From Nitrospirales bacterium (GTDB lineage: Bacteria; Nitrospirota; Nitrospiria; Nitrospirales; UBA8639), in the NCBI GenBank assembly GCA_029261295.1, contig JAJDBP010000007.1:62001-126000 (forward strand): a stretch of DNA of 64,000 nt. The letters are read 5' to 3'. Each line of letters starts with the position of its first letter. The first letter of the stretch is position 1. Positions 18,375 to 27,524 of the stretch are shown piece by piece. A program made the translations under genes and the position numbers. A model generated the notes under the pieces. The model saw only the letters and a program-made list of their open reading frames with translations. It was not told where the DNA came from and searched no databases.

Positions 18375-19098
18375 AGCCTATCTCAATAACCTTTCTGGGT
18401 GGGATTCTGAATTATGTATCTAGCCAAAATCTTGCCGAGCTGCATTCAATCGCATGGAGTCGTCAACACGACATCATGCACCATTTCAAAGCCTCTGATG
18501 TGGCTTTGAGCACCAGCTTCCATATTGTCGCGATCGAAAATGCGGCCTGGGAGGTTTTGGCCAATGTCACAGAGGTGACGTCAAAGGCGACTTCCACACA
18601 TTTTGTGTTGGGCTCTGGCCCTATTACACGTGTTGAGTCGGTGTCAGGGATAAAGTCCGTTGTAATGGCGGTGAAGCAGAGCTTACTTTACGCGGTCCGT
18701 TGGATGACAATCAATGAGCCATATTTCCGTCCTCAATAGGCTAATGGTCAGCCGCTGAGCTCACTCGTCATTCTCTAGATATTTAACAACATTCATAATG
18801 AGAATTGGCTTTTAGACCAGCAGGCCAGTTTTTTCTAATGTGCTTTTATCAGAGGCCTTTTGGTTCATTGCATAACTGTTCAGGGTGTCTTCTTCTGTCA
18901 ATTTCGGCAGGGTGCTAGACGATTAAGTGGGATATGGGATTATCCGACAAGTTCCTACATATTTAACCACTTTTTCATAGGGTTATCGCTTTTTTGTACA
19001 GATCTCTTTTCACCCCCTTCTTTTGATGAATAGTCAAAACACGATTTTCATTATGTAATGATCAGAATACTGAACGGCAGAAAGAGGAGAACCGATTC
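18375..19098. other. Long intergenic region
   Basis: These 724 bp separate the helicase from a divergent small secreted protein. A plus-strand frame at 18476-18739 (87 codons) has no Shine-Dalgarno site and no recognisable similarity; I do not call it a gene. No RNA gene or strong terminator was seen. Confidence 0.4.
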
Positions 19099-19521
19099 AT
19101 GAAATTAACAGGTCTTTCACTAATTGTTTTGAGTGTCATGTTCCTCGCGCCACTCACCGCTTCTGCAGAAACCTCGACTACCACAGATTGCAAAAACGCC
19201 CGTGGTGAAAAAAAGCAGGCCCGTAGCGTTCATGGATCATTTGAACTTCAACGTGAACAAACTAAAAAACGAGTTCGTCACATCTACCAAGAACTATTTA
19301 TCTGCCATTCCAACGACCTTCGCAATTCTGATCAGTTGCTCCATTGCCAACAATTAGCGCAAGAAGCCCCAAAGCAATTTCAAACCATGATCAAACTTAT
19401 CACCGCCTCTCACCAAGCTTCGCTCGAATTGAAATCACTCGATAAGCAAGTCCAACAACTTTGCTCCTCGCCTTCGACCCCAACCTCCCTAACCCGTATC
19501 AGTCAACTCGCCATCCGATAA
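19099..19521 (+). CDS. Small secreted hypothetical protein
   Basis: A 140-residue protein with a clear signal peptide (about 1-23, ending ASAE). The mature region is charged and probably helical and contains four cysteines. The ATG follows GAGGAG at 9 nt spacing. I do not recognise the family. It converges with the bd-like oxidase gene. A periplasmic role is inferred from the signal peptide only. Confidence 0.65.
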   Translation: MKLTGLSLIVLSVMFLAPLTASAETSTTTDCKNARGEKKQARSVHGSFELQREQTKKRVRHIYQELFICHSNDLRNSDQLLHCQQLAQEAPKQFQTMIKLITASHQASLELKSLDKQVQQLCSSPSTPTSLTRISQLAIR

Positions 19522-19607
19522 ATGTTCTTCGTTCAACTCGCCACATTACTCCCCTTCAAATAATCCCAAAGGGACAGAACACAGGTTTGTTAACTCAAAA
19601 CCTTGTC

Positions 19608-21482
19608 TCACCCAAATAGCTTTTGGGAAACCTCTTCCCTGCCAACGTGTGCAGGAGAATAACTTCCTTTACTAGTCTGTCTGGCTATCCAGAAAATCAG
19701 ACCGATCCCCAGCCAAAACAGGAGCGCGTTGAGTGAAATCAGATTCGTGGCAAATCCAATACTATGGGTAAAGGCCCATGGGGATTCATCTCGTATCACT
19801 TCGTTGATATGCCAAAAGAGCCGTACGGAGGAACGGCGATAGCCACCTAATCCCATCACCCAGGTCACAACAAAAGCTAAAAAGATGAGTGCCGCATAGC
19901 CACGGGAAGACAACCCTCCCCAAGGGGCATCCGTATGAGAGACGCCCGATGACTTGGGAGAAAAGATCAAAGCCAGCACACCCAGAGACACCATGGTCCC
20001 CAACATTGGGATCTGCAATCCAATCCGAACATTGGCCGGTATAAAGTACCCATAAATTCCTAACGCAAGAATATTGGCTGCCCCAATGATAAAAGCGACG
20101 ACCAAGAACCAATCTCGCCTGGTTGCCCTCAACATATGATCAGGAACACAACATCTCTTCCATAGAATCCAGGACCAAAGAGTGACGACAATCATCAACC
20201 ACGCCGCTGTGGATTTAGCCGATTCTACACCATAATTTCCAAGAACCTCATGTTGTTGCCCACCCATTTGTTGAAATTCCAAAGGAGTCATCGTGATAGT
20301 ATGAGGCGTGACAGCAACCATCATGCATAATGCAAGAATGGCATACACATATTTGGAGTAGCGTCCATACCGCACAGATCCTCCAGCTCCATCTATTCGC
20401 TGCCAGAGGTAATAATTAATCGCAAAGAACAAGAGCCCCATCGCCATGACTAACACCACACCCAGCCACGCCAATAGACCACCCAAGAGCGTAATTCCCA
20501 TTTGTTGTCGATAGGCATAGATCTCTCTCATAAGCCAATAACCCCCAAAGGGCATCGTGATCAGCGCCACAACTCCACAGGAAAATGCAATACACGACAA
20601 CCAGTCGTAATGCTGTCGTTCCTCGAATGATTTTGCAGTCATCACACGATAAGCACCATAGACTGCAACCACGCAAGCTCCTAAGAGGATATGACTGGCT
20701 ATCCGATGTACATTTAGCGGATTCCATAAGGCGGTGTGTATCACGTGCCAGACATTTCCTAAAAACGATCCATTCGCAGTAACCCCTGCTGGGGAAAGCA
20801 TAAAGCTACTCCAAGCATTTCCCAACATCGTCAATACAATCCCGACCACATTCACAAGCACCCCCAGGCTAACATGTAGCCATTTCGCCAATCGGACCTG
20901 CATCCTCTCCCAGGAATAATAGTATCCATACGTCAGTAAAATAAAACCGATCACAAGCGCTCCATACACGAGAAACACAGGTCGGAAAATATTGGTGAGA
21001 TACATCGTGAGATCGGGATACAACACCATAAGGCTTATAAACAACAGCCCTCCTAAAGCAGCCGCAATCGACAGCGCTAGCACTATAAATCTAAAAATCT
21101 CCTTGCCAAAACGATCATAGGAATGTGGATGCCCTGATCCCCAACCCATTATCCCAATAACTTCTAAAACTGTGACCAAAAACAATCCCCCCACCACAAA
21201 CCCACTCCAATACACATGTTGTTGTGCGACAATCCACACCACCACCCGGCTTTCCCCAAACTCCGCCGGATAGGATTCGGCCGTTAACCGAGGCGCCCGC
21301 GGCCCAGATACAGGTCCCTCAACCTTATAATAGGCGTCTCTAGAGTTTTTAGATTTGATCGGCTTTAAAGTATTCGAAGGAGGTGAACTAAGGAGATGAG
21401 TGTTGGCAGGAATTTGGGCAACCGCTAGTATCGGCGGTGACAATAAACCAAATAACAAGACCAAAAGAAATTTTAGTCGCAT
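19608..21482 (-). CDS. Cytochrome bd-like oxidase, subunit I (CydA)-related membrane protein
   Basis: A 624-residue membrane protein with an N-terminal signal peptide, a periplasmic extension of about 60 residues and roughly fourteen transmembrane helices. The CydA-like features are a His in the first core helix (AQQHVYWSGF), NAWSSFMLSPAG (cf. the CydA NxWMQxPxG block) and HRIASHILLGACVVAVYGAY, whose His matches a heme ligand helix. Nitrospira genomes carry several divergent cytochrome bd-like proteins proposed as terminal oxidases or quinol-linked components, and this protein fits that group. No CydB partner is adjacent. The upstream gene (21577-22302) encodes another membrane protein that may be associated. 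The electron donor and whether it reduces oxygen are not known. Confidence 0.75.
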   Translation of the reverse strand: MRLKFLLVLLFGLLSPPILAVAQIPANTHLLSSPPSNTLKPIKSKNSRDAYYKVEGPVSGPRAPRLTAESYPAEFGESRVVVWIVAQQHVYWSGFVVGGLFLVTVLEVIGIMGWGSGHPHSYDRFGKEIFRFIVLALSIAAALGGLLFISLMVLYPDLTMYLTNIFRPVFLVYGALVIGFILLTYGYYYSWERMQVRLAKWLHVSLGVLVNVVGIVLTMLGNAWSSFMLSPAGVTANGSFLGNVWHVIHTALWNPLNVHRIASHILLGACVVAVYGAYRVMTAKSFEERQHYDWLSCIAFSCGVVALITMPFGGYWLMREIYAYRQQMGITLLGGLLAWLGVVLVMAMGLLFFAINYYLWQRIDGAGGSVRYGRYSKYVYAILALCMMVAVTPHTITMTPLEFQQMGGQQHEVLGNYGVESAKSTAAWLMIVVTLWSWILWKRCCVPDHMLRATRRDWFLVVAFIIGAANILALGIYGYFIPANVRIGLQIPMLGTMVSLGVLALIFSPKSSGVSHTDAPWGGLSSRGYAALIFLAFVVTWVMGLGGYRRSSVRLFWHINEVIRDESPWAFTHSIGFATNLISLNALLFWLGIGLIFWIARQTSKGSYSPAHVGREEVSQKLFG

Positions 21483-21576
21483 ATCTTATGCTCAAGAAAT
21501 TTTATCAGATTCGGCAAAAATTACATTCCTAAGTTTCCCCTCTCACAGGAAGAAATCCAATTTATACATATGATCC

Positions 21577-22302
21577 TTAATGGACTGCGAACCAACTTCG
21601 TTGATTCTTGATCGTCCAAATGATTAGCAATAGAAGACTAGCGGGAAAAATAATTTCTGGTAAGGGTAATCCTTGTAATACAAATGCTAGCGAGTCTTGG
21701 GCCCATCGAAACACAGGGTTATCAGAGAGCAACTTTTCCCACGTCCAATCAAGCACTAAGAATCCAATGGCCAGACAAATACCAATAACCGCATTTCGAA
21801 AAAAGGCCACCACCTGCTCCCATGGTTCCTGAAAACTTCCAGCACTTGGATTGAGCAGAGACCGCCATACAATACATTCTGCCATCAAACAAAATGATGC
21901 CAAGAAACCTAAGGCATACAATATTGCAGCCATAAGAGTGAAACCTTCAATGTTGGCCGTTCCTGTGTACATCTTGAATAAAGGAAGACTTCCGCTGAAA
22001 AGAAAGATTGGAGCTAGTACAATCATTATTCGAATATGTTGCACAAGAAACGTCGTTTCAGCAGAAACGGCGACCCTCGAAAGCTCGCTCTTAGGAAATC
22101 GCCACCTAGCAATCAGGTATAACGCTCCACACCAGAAAAATAAGTGCCCACGCCCAGCGGTTCCTAAAAAAATTGCGCCCATATGAACAAAAAAAATCAT
22201 GCCACTCCAAGAGCATGCATCCCGAATATCTTTTTGAAGCAACTCCCAAATCGAACAAGTTTCAGTACTCACATCATCCATTAACGCGCTCGAGTGTTCC
22301 AT
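21577..22302 (-). CDS. Membrane protein of unknown function, upstream of the bd-like oxidase
   Basis: A 241-residue protein with about six hydrophobic segments and no motif I recognise. An aromatic, His-containing first helix (MIFFVHMGAIF) and an amphipathic N-terminus are visible. It lies 94 bp upstream of the bd-like oxidase on the same strand, so a partner or assembly role is conceivable but unproven. The surrounding DNA is more AT-rich than the core genes. Confidence 0.65.
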   Translation of the reverse strand: MEHSSALMDDVSTETCSIWELLQKDIRDACSWSGMIFFVHMGAIFLGTAGRGHLFFWCGALYLIARWRFPKSELSRVAVSAETTFLVQHIRIMIVLAPIFLFSGSLPLFKMYTGTANIEGFTLMAAILYALGFLASFCLMAECIVWRSLLNPSAGSFQEPWEQVVAFFRNAVIGICLAIGFLVLDWTWEKLLSDNPVFRWAQDSLAFVLQGLPLPEIIFPASLLLLIIWTIKNQRSWFAVH

Positions 22303-22507
22303 ATAGAAAATATTTCTCTTTAGCGAATATATAAAAATTACTTATGGCCTGGTATAGCAAGACAACAAAGCTACTCTCAAAATTTCATGCTCGCTGCGCC
22401 ATTCTATTGGAAAGATGTCATTCCCTACATCTCAAAAATTTTTACTAAATCAGCCGTATCGCTAAACTTTAAAAATGGCGCCTCGCAAGAAAGCTGTACT
22501 GTGAACA

Positions 22508-23227
22508 CTAACCCGCCATTCCACTACCCCACCATTCGGTGGATTGGAATATATTGTTGGCGAGCAAGATAGTTTCTACCTTGGTGACAATGTCTACGTA
22601 ATCTGAAAAATTGTTGTTCTCTTTTTCTTGTTTCCCCTCATCTTTGAATGCTTCAACACGAATTTGGTGTTGGTGCCAAGCAGCCTCTACTGTTTGGGAT
22701 TCTCCCTGTCTGTAAACCTGGAAATTTTCATCAACGAAACTTGGTGTTCGATCATCGTTTCCAGTAATTAGGGTTGTTCCATCTGTAAATAACGTCAAGA
22801 ATTGAATTTCAAAGGCATAGACAGTTGCAAAGGTTCCCTGATAAGGAAGATTCAAAAGAGGGTAACCAGTCGAAATACGCAGGGGAGAGCGTATTTTTAT
22901 TATCTCATTTTTCGAACACATAATTAAAAATACCAAGAAACTTGAAATGAGACTAAATGGCCCAGTGATTTCCCAATAGTAACAATGCTCTTCGAATCCC
23001 AATCGCCTTAAGTCCGTTAGCCCCCCTTGATACCGTTTCTCAATCCGACTTATGACCTTACTAGAAAGAATTCTTTCAATGGTCGTTTTGGCCTCTCGAC
23101 CAAATCCTACGGGAAAAAGTATCCCTAGAGTCCACAATCCACCAAAGCCCACAAGACCAATCCCTCCGAGGAGAGCTCCATAGTACAATAGCATTGTGAA
23201 GTAATCCCCACGCTCATACGCATTCAT
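22508..23227 (-). CDS. Membrane protein of unknown function
   Basis: A 239-residue protein with an N-terminal membrane hairpin (about 10-40), a cytoplasmic charged stretch, a second hydrophobic segment (about 88-105) and a soluble C-terminal half. No family recognised. It lies 205 bp upstream of the previous membrane-protein gene, on the same strand, and need not be co-transcribed. The start at 23227 is the first ATG in the frame. Confidence 0.55.
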   Translation of the reverse strand: MNAYERGDYFTMLLYYGALLGGIGLVGFGGLWTLGILFPVGFGREAKTTIERILSSKVISRIEKRYQGGLTDLRRLGFEEHCYYWEITGPFSLISSFLVFLIMCSKNEIIKIRSPLRISTGYPLLNLPYQGTFATVYAFEIQFLTLFTDGTTLITGNDDRTPSFVDENFQVYRQGESQTVEAAWHQHQIRVEAFKDEGKQEKENNNFSDYVDIVTKVETILLANNIFQSTEWWGSGMAG

Positions 23228-23709
23228 CCCTGCGGAATTGCCCGCTCACGTTGCTGAAGTTAAAACAAATAACAATATCCCAGCCCACAAAAGTTCCCGC
23301 ATGAAATATCTCAAAATATTCATTTTTTGAAGTAAGCCTGTTCAGCTAAAGAAAGCGTAGAAATTTGGACACCCTTTTTCCTCAGACTAACCCTCCTCGC
23401 TTACAGCGCATATAGTCATTAAAGACCATTAAGCATCTTCCTTGAGAAGAAGGCTCTCCCGCATACCATAATTTTGCTCTTTATCGGTAAATGTCAGAAG
23501 TAAAGAGAGAACACAAGAGACAATAAAGGGCAGTGAAAATTAACCCCTCATATTGGGTTGAATTGAGAAACAACTAAAAAGATTGGCGAGATATGCTGTA
23601 GGAGAGAGAAAACCAGGGCACGTAGACTTTTAGCGGGGCAGCAATACCCAGATATGGCAAGATGGATTCCCACTGGTTGTATGCGGGAATGACGGAGAGA
23701 GAGCTTCGG
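23228..23709. other. Intergenic region
   Basis: These 482 bp hold no supported gene. The only structure seen is the REP-like stem-loop at 23664-23693 close to the stop of the next gene. Confidence 0.4.
23664..23693. repeat. REP-like palindromic element
   Basis: The arms ATTCCC (23666-23671) and GGGAAT (23685-23690) enclose a 13-nt loop in the context GGATTCCC...GCGGGAATGACGG. This resembles the extragenic palindromes found in many bacterial genomes. It sits 17 nt past a stop codon and has no T-run, so mRNA stabilisation is more likely than intrinsic termination. Confidence 0.4.
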
Positions 23710-24141
23710 TTATTCAGGGAGTTCGATGGCGCCGCCTTCGAGATCAGTGTCGATGCCGGTCAATTCCATTTTATTACCAACACGCCACCATTCAGCAGAG
23801 ATTTCTGACAGTGTTCCTTTAGATGTGTAGAACTTTGCAGCAGGAATATTCACTATTTTATTCTCGGCTTTATGAATTTCCATCACAGTCGTTTTCAAAG
23901 TCGTATCTTCAACTTTGAGTATTTCTGGGGTACTCGTAAGCAAAAACCGGTCATTTGGATTGGTTTCCCACACGTTCTGCTTTAACGTCGCCACCTCGGT
24001 TCCCGTGGGCATAAACACACCCATCGTCAGCGCCAACGTTTGTTGGTCTTCGGCCCACTCAATTCGGATCTGTTCTTTTCCATGAGCGAGAAACGTCCCG
24101 TTGGTATTTCGCAGGGTGTTGGTTCCTAATTGAATATCCAC
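23710..24141 (-). CDS. Hypothetical cytoplasmic protein
   Basis: A 143-residue protein with no signal peptide or membrane helix. The start is a GTG with an excellent ribosome binding site (AGGAGGA, 8 nt spacing). The sequence is beta-rich in appearance (many T/V/I alternations) and contains a conserved-looking ISAEWWRVGNKMEL segment. No family recognised. It lies 119 bp downstream of the flippase-like gene and could be the last gene of the phosphonate-lipid cluster, but nothing in the sequence ties it to that pathway. Confidence 0.6.
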   Translation of the reverse strand: MDIQLGTNTLRNTNGTFLAHGKEQIRIEWAEDQQTLALTMGVFMPTGTEVATLKQNVWETNPNDRFLLTSTPEILKVEDTTLKTTVMEIHKAENKIVNIPAAKFYTSKGTLSEISAEWWRVGNKMELTGIDTDLEGGAIELPE

Positions 24142-24260
24142 AAAACTGTCCTCCTAAAAATTCAAGAAATAATAACTCTAATTATTCCTCATAAGAATCA
24201 TAAAGTTCAAGCATATTGGCCATGAATCTCTTCAAAACTAGGCCTCCGAAGAAATCCCGT

Positions 24261-25259
24261 CTAGAGTGACGAACTTGATTCAGGTGCCATTGGCAGGTCT
24301 TTGCCTTTTAACAGGAGTAAACAACCCAAGCCAATGACGATCCAAAGAATTTCCCGCATTCGCCGAATAAGCGCAAAGGTGATGCCGGTCACCTCCGTGT
24401 ACCCAAAACTGATAAGTAGAAGGGTGTAGCCTCCTTCCTGAGCTCCAAGACTACCAGGAATAAAAAAGGTTCCCCCTTTAATAAAGACCGTCAGGGCCGC
24501 GATTGAAATAGAGGTCCACACGTCGACGCCAACATCCAGATAATACAAAATGGCATAGACTTCCAGAGTTTCACAGAGCCAGGCAAGAAAAAATGTTCCC
24601 AAAGCTACATAAAAGGTTCGACGATTTTCCGAATAAAATCCTCGAATCGTCCTATCCATTTCCTGTAATTGCGTTTCTCGTTTTTCCAGAAAGGCTAATC
24701 GAATTCCACAGGCTCGCAAAAGCGTTAAGCAGCCCATCCCGAGCCCATACCGTTGAAACATGACAAACAGACCGACACCAAAGGCTAAAAGCCCGAGGCT
24801 CACCAACATGGCCATCCAATAGTGACTGGCCGCATCCATGATCCAAAACGCCAGACCCAGCCCGGTGAGAATAAACAGCACTTGCGCCAACGTCATCGTC
24901 GTCTTGGCAGTAATGACAGAAGCCATCCCCTCTACCATTGGTACGCCATAACGTTTGAGCAAATAGGCTTTCAACGGCTCCCCACCAACATACGCCGCTG
25001 GCGTGGTCACATTGACCGTTTCTCCGGCCATTCGGATGGCAAAAAGACGGAGAAATCCGACGCGCTCGGCATAGGCACCTAATGTAAGGCGCCAACCCCA
25101 GGCTTCAAGGCCATACACCAGAATCATGGGTAACAGGATAACGAGGAAGGGAAAAATTCCGAGTTGAGAGACGGCATCAAGGATCGGTTCGAAACCGATA
25201 TGCCACACAATCCCGACTAGGGCAATTAGCCCAAGGACCAGGAAGACGAGTTTAAGCAC
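24261..25259 (-). CDS. Flippase-like membrane protein (LPG_synthase_TM / YbhN family)
   Basis: A 332-residue integral membrane protein with about eight helices. It carries the conserved family blocks AGETVNVTTPAAYVGGEPLKA and PGSLGAQEGGYTLL, known from the transmembrane part of lysylphosphatidylglycerol synthase and AglD/YbhN proteins. It lacks the soluble aminoacyl-transferase domain, so it is not a full MprF. It overlaps the phosphatidyltransferase gene by 8 nt. It is the last gene of the head-group pathway cluster, which suggests lipid translocation or a late modification step (inference). Confidence 0.8.
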   Translation of the reverse strand: MLKLVFLVLGLIALVGIVWHIGFEPILDAVSQLGIFPFLVILLPMILVYGLEAWGWRLTLGAYAERVGFLRLFAIRMAGETVNVTTPAAYVGGEPLKAYLLKRYGVPMVEGMASVITAKTTMTLAQVLFILTGLGLAFWIMDAASHYWMAMLVSLGLLAFGVGLFVMFQRYGLGMGCLTLLRACGIRLAFLEKRETQLQEMDRTIRGFYSENRRTFYVALGTFFLAWLCETLEVYAILYYLDVGVDVWTSISIAALTVFIKGGTFFIPGSLGAQEGGYTLLLISFGYTEVTGITFALIRRMREILWIVIGLGCLLLLKGKDLPMAPESSSSL

Positions 25260-26736
25260 GAGAGGTGAAATGACGACGGAGGAGCCAGGCCATGGACATC
25301 ACAAAAAACCATGATCCAACTGCGGCAAGAGCGAGGAACCAATGCAAGAAACCTGCGCCTGCTCCAAGCAACACCACAACAGAAAAATCTCGGTTGGCTA
25401 CATTACCCAGCATAAATTCAATTTTCTGACGTTCGCGTTCGGTCAATCGACGCCAATGACGTTGGCGAGATCGCACCCGCCGAGCTACATTGACCAACAA
25501 CAACGACACCATATTGGCCAACACCGCTGAGGCCCCGAGGATGAGTGGAAGCAGCGTCTGCTCCCACGGCCCTTGGAGGTATGCCCCACAGGCAATCCCT
25601 GCAAAAATGGCAATATGCACCACATTATCCGCCCAGATATCTAATTCCTGCCCAAACTTGGATTCGGTAAACGTTAACCGAGCCACTTCGCCGTCACAGC
25701 AATCAATGATAACTGACAACTGAAAAAGCAGTGCCCCGACAAGTGCAAATTCCCAGGAGCCGGGGACAAAAAATCCAGCCGCCACTAACCCCACCACCAT
25801 GGACACAATCGTGATCGTATTGGGTGACCATCGTAGCGCCAGAAAGAGTCTCGTCAGTAGACCGGAAAACTTTCGATTAACATAGCGGTCAACAAATCCA
25901 TCCAGCCCGCCTTTTAATGTCTGAAGGGATTGCACTAACGTTTGTTCGGCCAATTTTGGCCCTTTAGGGCCACGGACATCCCTGAACCAATGCTTCTCAC
26001 TGTGAATCGTTTGTACCGTTCCTTCGACCGCCGCTTGCTCTAACGCTAACCGCAATGGGTTGGTCCCGCTCGCTTGCAACACACCCGATATACCTAATAA
26101 ACGTCCAGGCAACACCATCAAATCCCCGACAATAGGTAATGGCGCACCATGTTGCGCGTTACCCAATGACGGTGTTCCCGCAGCTGGCATCAAAGGAGGA
26201 TCGCGGAACATCACAGAAGAAGACGTTTCGCCATCCAGATTCGATGTTTTGATGATCACACCAGGATTGCCAATTTGATGCCCCATTTCAGCCTTTCCAA
26301 TAACCACCACCGCTTTTCCTTGGGAACCTTCATGCCGTAGTCGTTGGATCAACGAAGTAGAAAACACGGTATGGCATCCCACCACCATACAGGCCCCGCT
26401 CACTTCCTCAGCCAAGGTTTCCCACGTTTGAGGATCATGGGGAGGAAATTCCCGGACCGGCAACCACCGAACCGCAGCCTGCAAGCGACGATCTTCTCGC
26501 AACAACTCACGTAATGCCGGCTCTTCCGGTCCAGCTAATACCCATATTTGAGAGATCCCCCCTCGTTGCAACGTCAACACCGCTCGTTGGAACAGCGTCA
26601 TCCCACCGACGCGCGTGAGCGGACTAGGGATGGACTGGGCTGGCTCGGAACTCCCCTGAGAAAACACACCAGCCGAGGTCAGCAGAATGGCCGTATCAAC
26701 CGCGTCAATCGTTTCTTGTTTGAGAATTCCATCCAT
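25252..26736 (-). CDS. CDP-alcohol phosphatidyltransferase fused to a nucleotidyltransferase-like domain
   Basis: A 494-residue two-domain protein. Residues 1-220 look like a Rossmann-type nucleotidyltransferase fold (PLTRVGGMTLFQRAVL, ...GGISQIWVLAG), but the G-x-G-x-R loop of active enzymes is absent, so the domain may be degenerate. Residues 270-490 form a membrane domain with the complete CDP-alcohol phosphatidyltransferase motif, D-CC-DG-EV-AR-(8)-G-(3)-D-(3)-D, at about 343-370. The architecture recalls IPCT-DIPPS fusions. In this cluster the likely reaction is transfer of a CMP-activated head group, perhaps aminoethylphosphonate, to a lipid alcohol. It overlaps its downstream neighbour and lies 26 nt from the cytidylyltransferase upstream. 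Confidence 0.85.
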   Translation of the reverse strand: MDGILKQETIDAVDTAILLTSAGVFSQGSSEPAQSIPSPLTRVGGMTLFQRAVLTLQRGGISQIWVLAGPEEPALRELLREDRRLQAAVRWLPVREFPPHDPQTWETLAEEVSGACMVVGCHTVFSTSLIQRLRHEGSQGKAVVVIGKAEMGHQIGNPGVIIKTSNLDGETSSSVMFRDPPLMPAAGTPSLGNAQHGAPLPIVGDLMVLPGRLLGISGVLQASGTNPLRLALEQAAVEGTVQTIHSEKHWFRDVRGPKGPKLAEQTLVQSLQTLKGGLDGFVDRYVNRKFSGLLTRLFLALRWSPNTITIVSMVVGLVAAGFFVPGSWEFALVGALLFQLSVIIDCCDGEVARLTFTESKFGQELDIWADNVVHIAIFAGIACGAYLQGPWEQTLLPLILGASAVLANMVSLLLVNVARRVRSRQRHWRRLTERERQKIEFMLGNVANRDFSVVVLLGAGAGFLHWFLALAAVGSWFFVMSMAWLLRRHFTSRA

Positions 26737-26762
26737 TGTTAGGAAAATTTCCTCATGAATGC

Positions 26763-27524
26763 TTATGATGACACTGGAACGGCTGAGCTGGGTTTTCGTA
26801 AATTTTCTATTGCTGGCAAAATCTGGGAGGTTGCTCTCTCAATATCCTCGGGAAAATCAATTTCAATCCACGGCAATCCGCCAATTTTTTCATATCCGAC
26901 AGACACATTTGTAAAAAATGTGGTAAGCGCATCTTCATATTCCATATCTAATTTATCAGCCTCTATGTACGTTTGAACAGAGCTCAACAACAAGGGAATC
27001 TCTTCTTTTTTGACCTTCAGGAAACCAACGCCTTCTCCAGCTTCATCGTAATGAGCAGGAAGTGTTTTGCTTAATGACAGCACGCGCCCCTCTTGCGCAG
27101 CAATCATACATTCTTCGGAATCTTGCTTCACCGTTTCATCCATCAGCAAGGCCGATGAGTGAGACGATCGCACCAAGCGAGCCAAAATTTCTGGGGCATA
27201 CAACACATCCGCATCCATCAGTAAGACGTCGTCATCCATTTCTTCTCGAGCAGCCCATAACGAGGTGATACTCCCTCGCACAAACTGTTCATTCACCACC
27301 CAATGAATTTCACAAGTGGGAGATTGACTTGTTATGGCTTCACGAATGGCGTCTTGAGCAAACCCAACGACCAGGACAATGCAATCGACACCTAATTGGG
27401 CCAAACATTCGACATGCCGGGCCAAAAGTGTCTCCCCACCAATGCCCACAAGACATTTAGGCTTGCCTTGAGTCACCGTCTGCAATCGACGCCCCACACC
27501 TGCCGCAAAAATTATCGCCTTCAT
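26763..27524 (-). CDS. Sugar/choline-phosphate-type nucleotidyltransferase, candidate CTP:phosphonate cytidylyltransferase
   Basis: A 253-residue protein with the active nucleotidyltransferase signature AAGVGRRLQTVTQGKPK at the N-terminus and an acidic metal site in LLMDADVLY. It resembles LicC/PntC-type cytidylyltransferases that make CMP-choline or CMP-2-aminoethylphosphonate. The start ATG overlaps the stop of the aminotransferase gene by 4 nt (ATGA), indicating coupled translation. Between an aminoethylphosphonate-type aminotransferase and a CDP-alcohol transferase, activation of 2-aminoethylphosphonate with CTP is the most economical assignment. Choline or ethanolamine phosphate remain possible. 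Confidence 0.8.
   Translation of the reverse strand: MKAIIFAAGVGRRLQTVTQGKPKCLVGIGGETLLARHVECLAQLGVDCIVLVVGFAQDAIREAITSQSPTCEIHWVVNEQFVRGSITSLWAAREEMDDDVLLMDADVLYAPEILARLVRSSHSSALLMDETVKQDSEECMIAAQEGRVLSLSKTLPAHYDEAGEGVGFLKVKKEEIPLLLSSVQTYIEADKLDMEYEDALTTFFTNVSVGYEKIGGLPWIEIDFPEDIERATSQILPAIENLRKPSSAVPVSS

Noticed and set aside
18476-18739. An 87-codon plus-strand frame in the helicase upstream region
   Set aside because: No ribosome binding site, no domain, no neighbour on the strand; could be a decayed gene but unsupported.
22387-22572. A 61-codon plus-strand frame between two membrane-protein genes
   Set aside because: It has no ribosome binding site or domain and partly overlaps the 3' end of the 22508-23227 gene.
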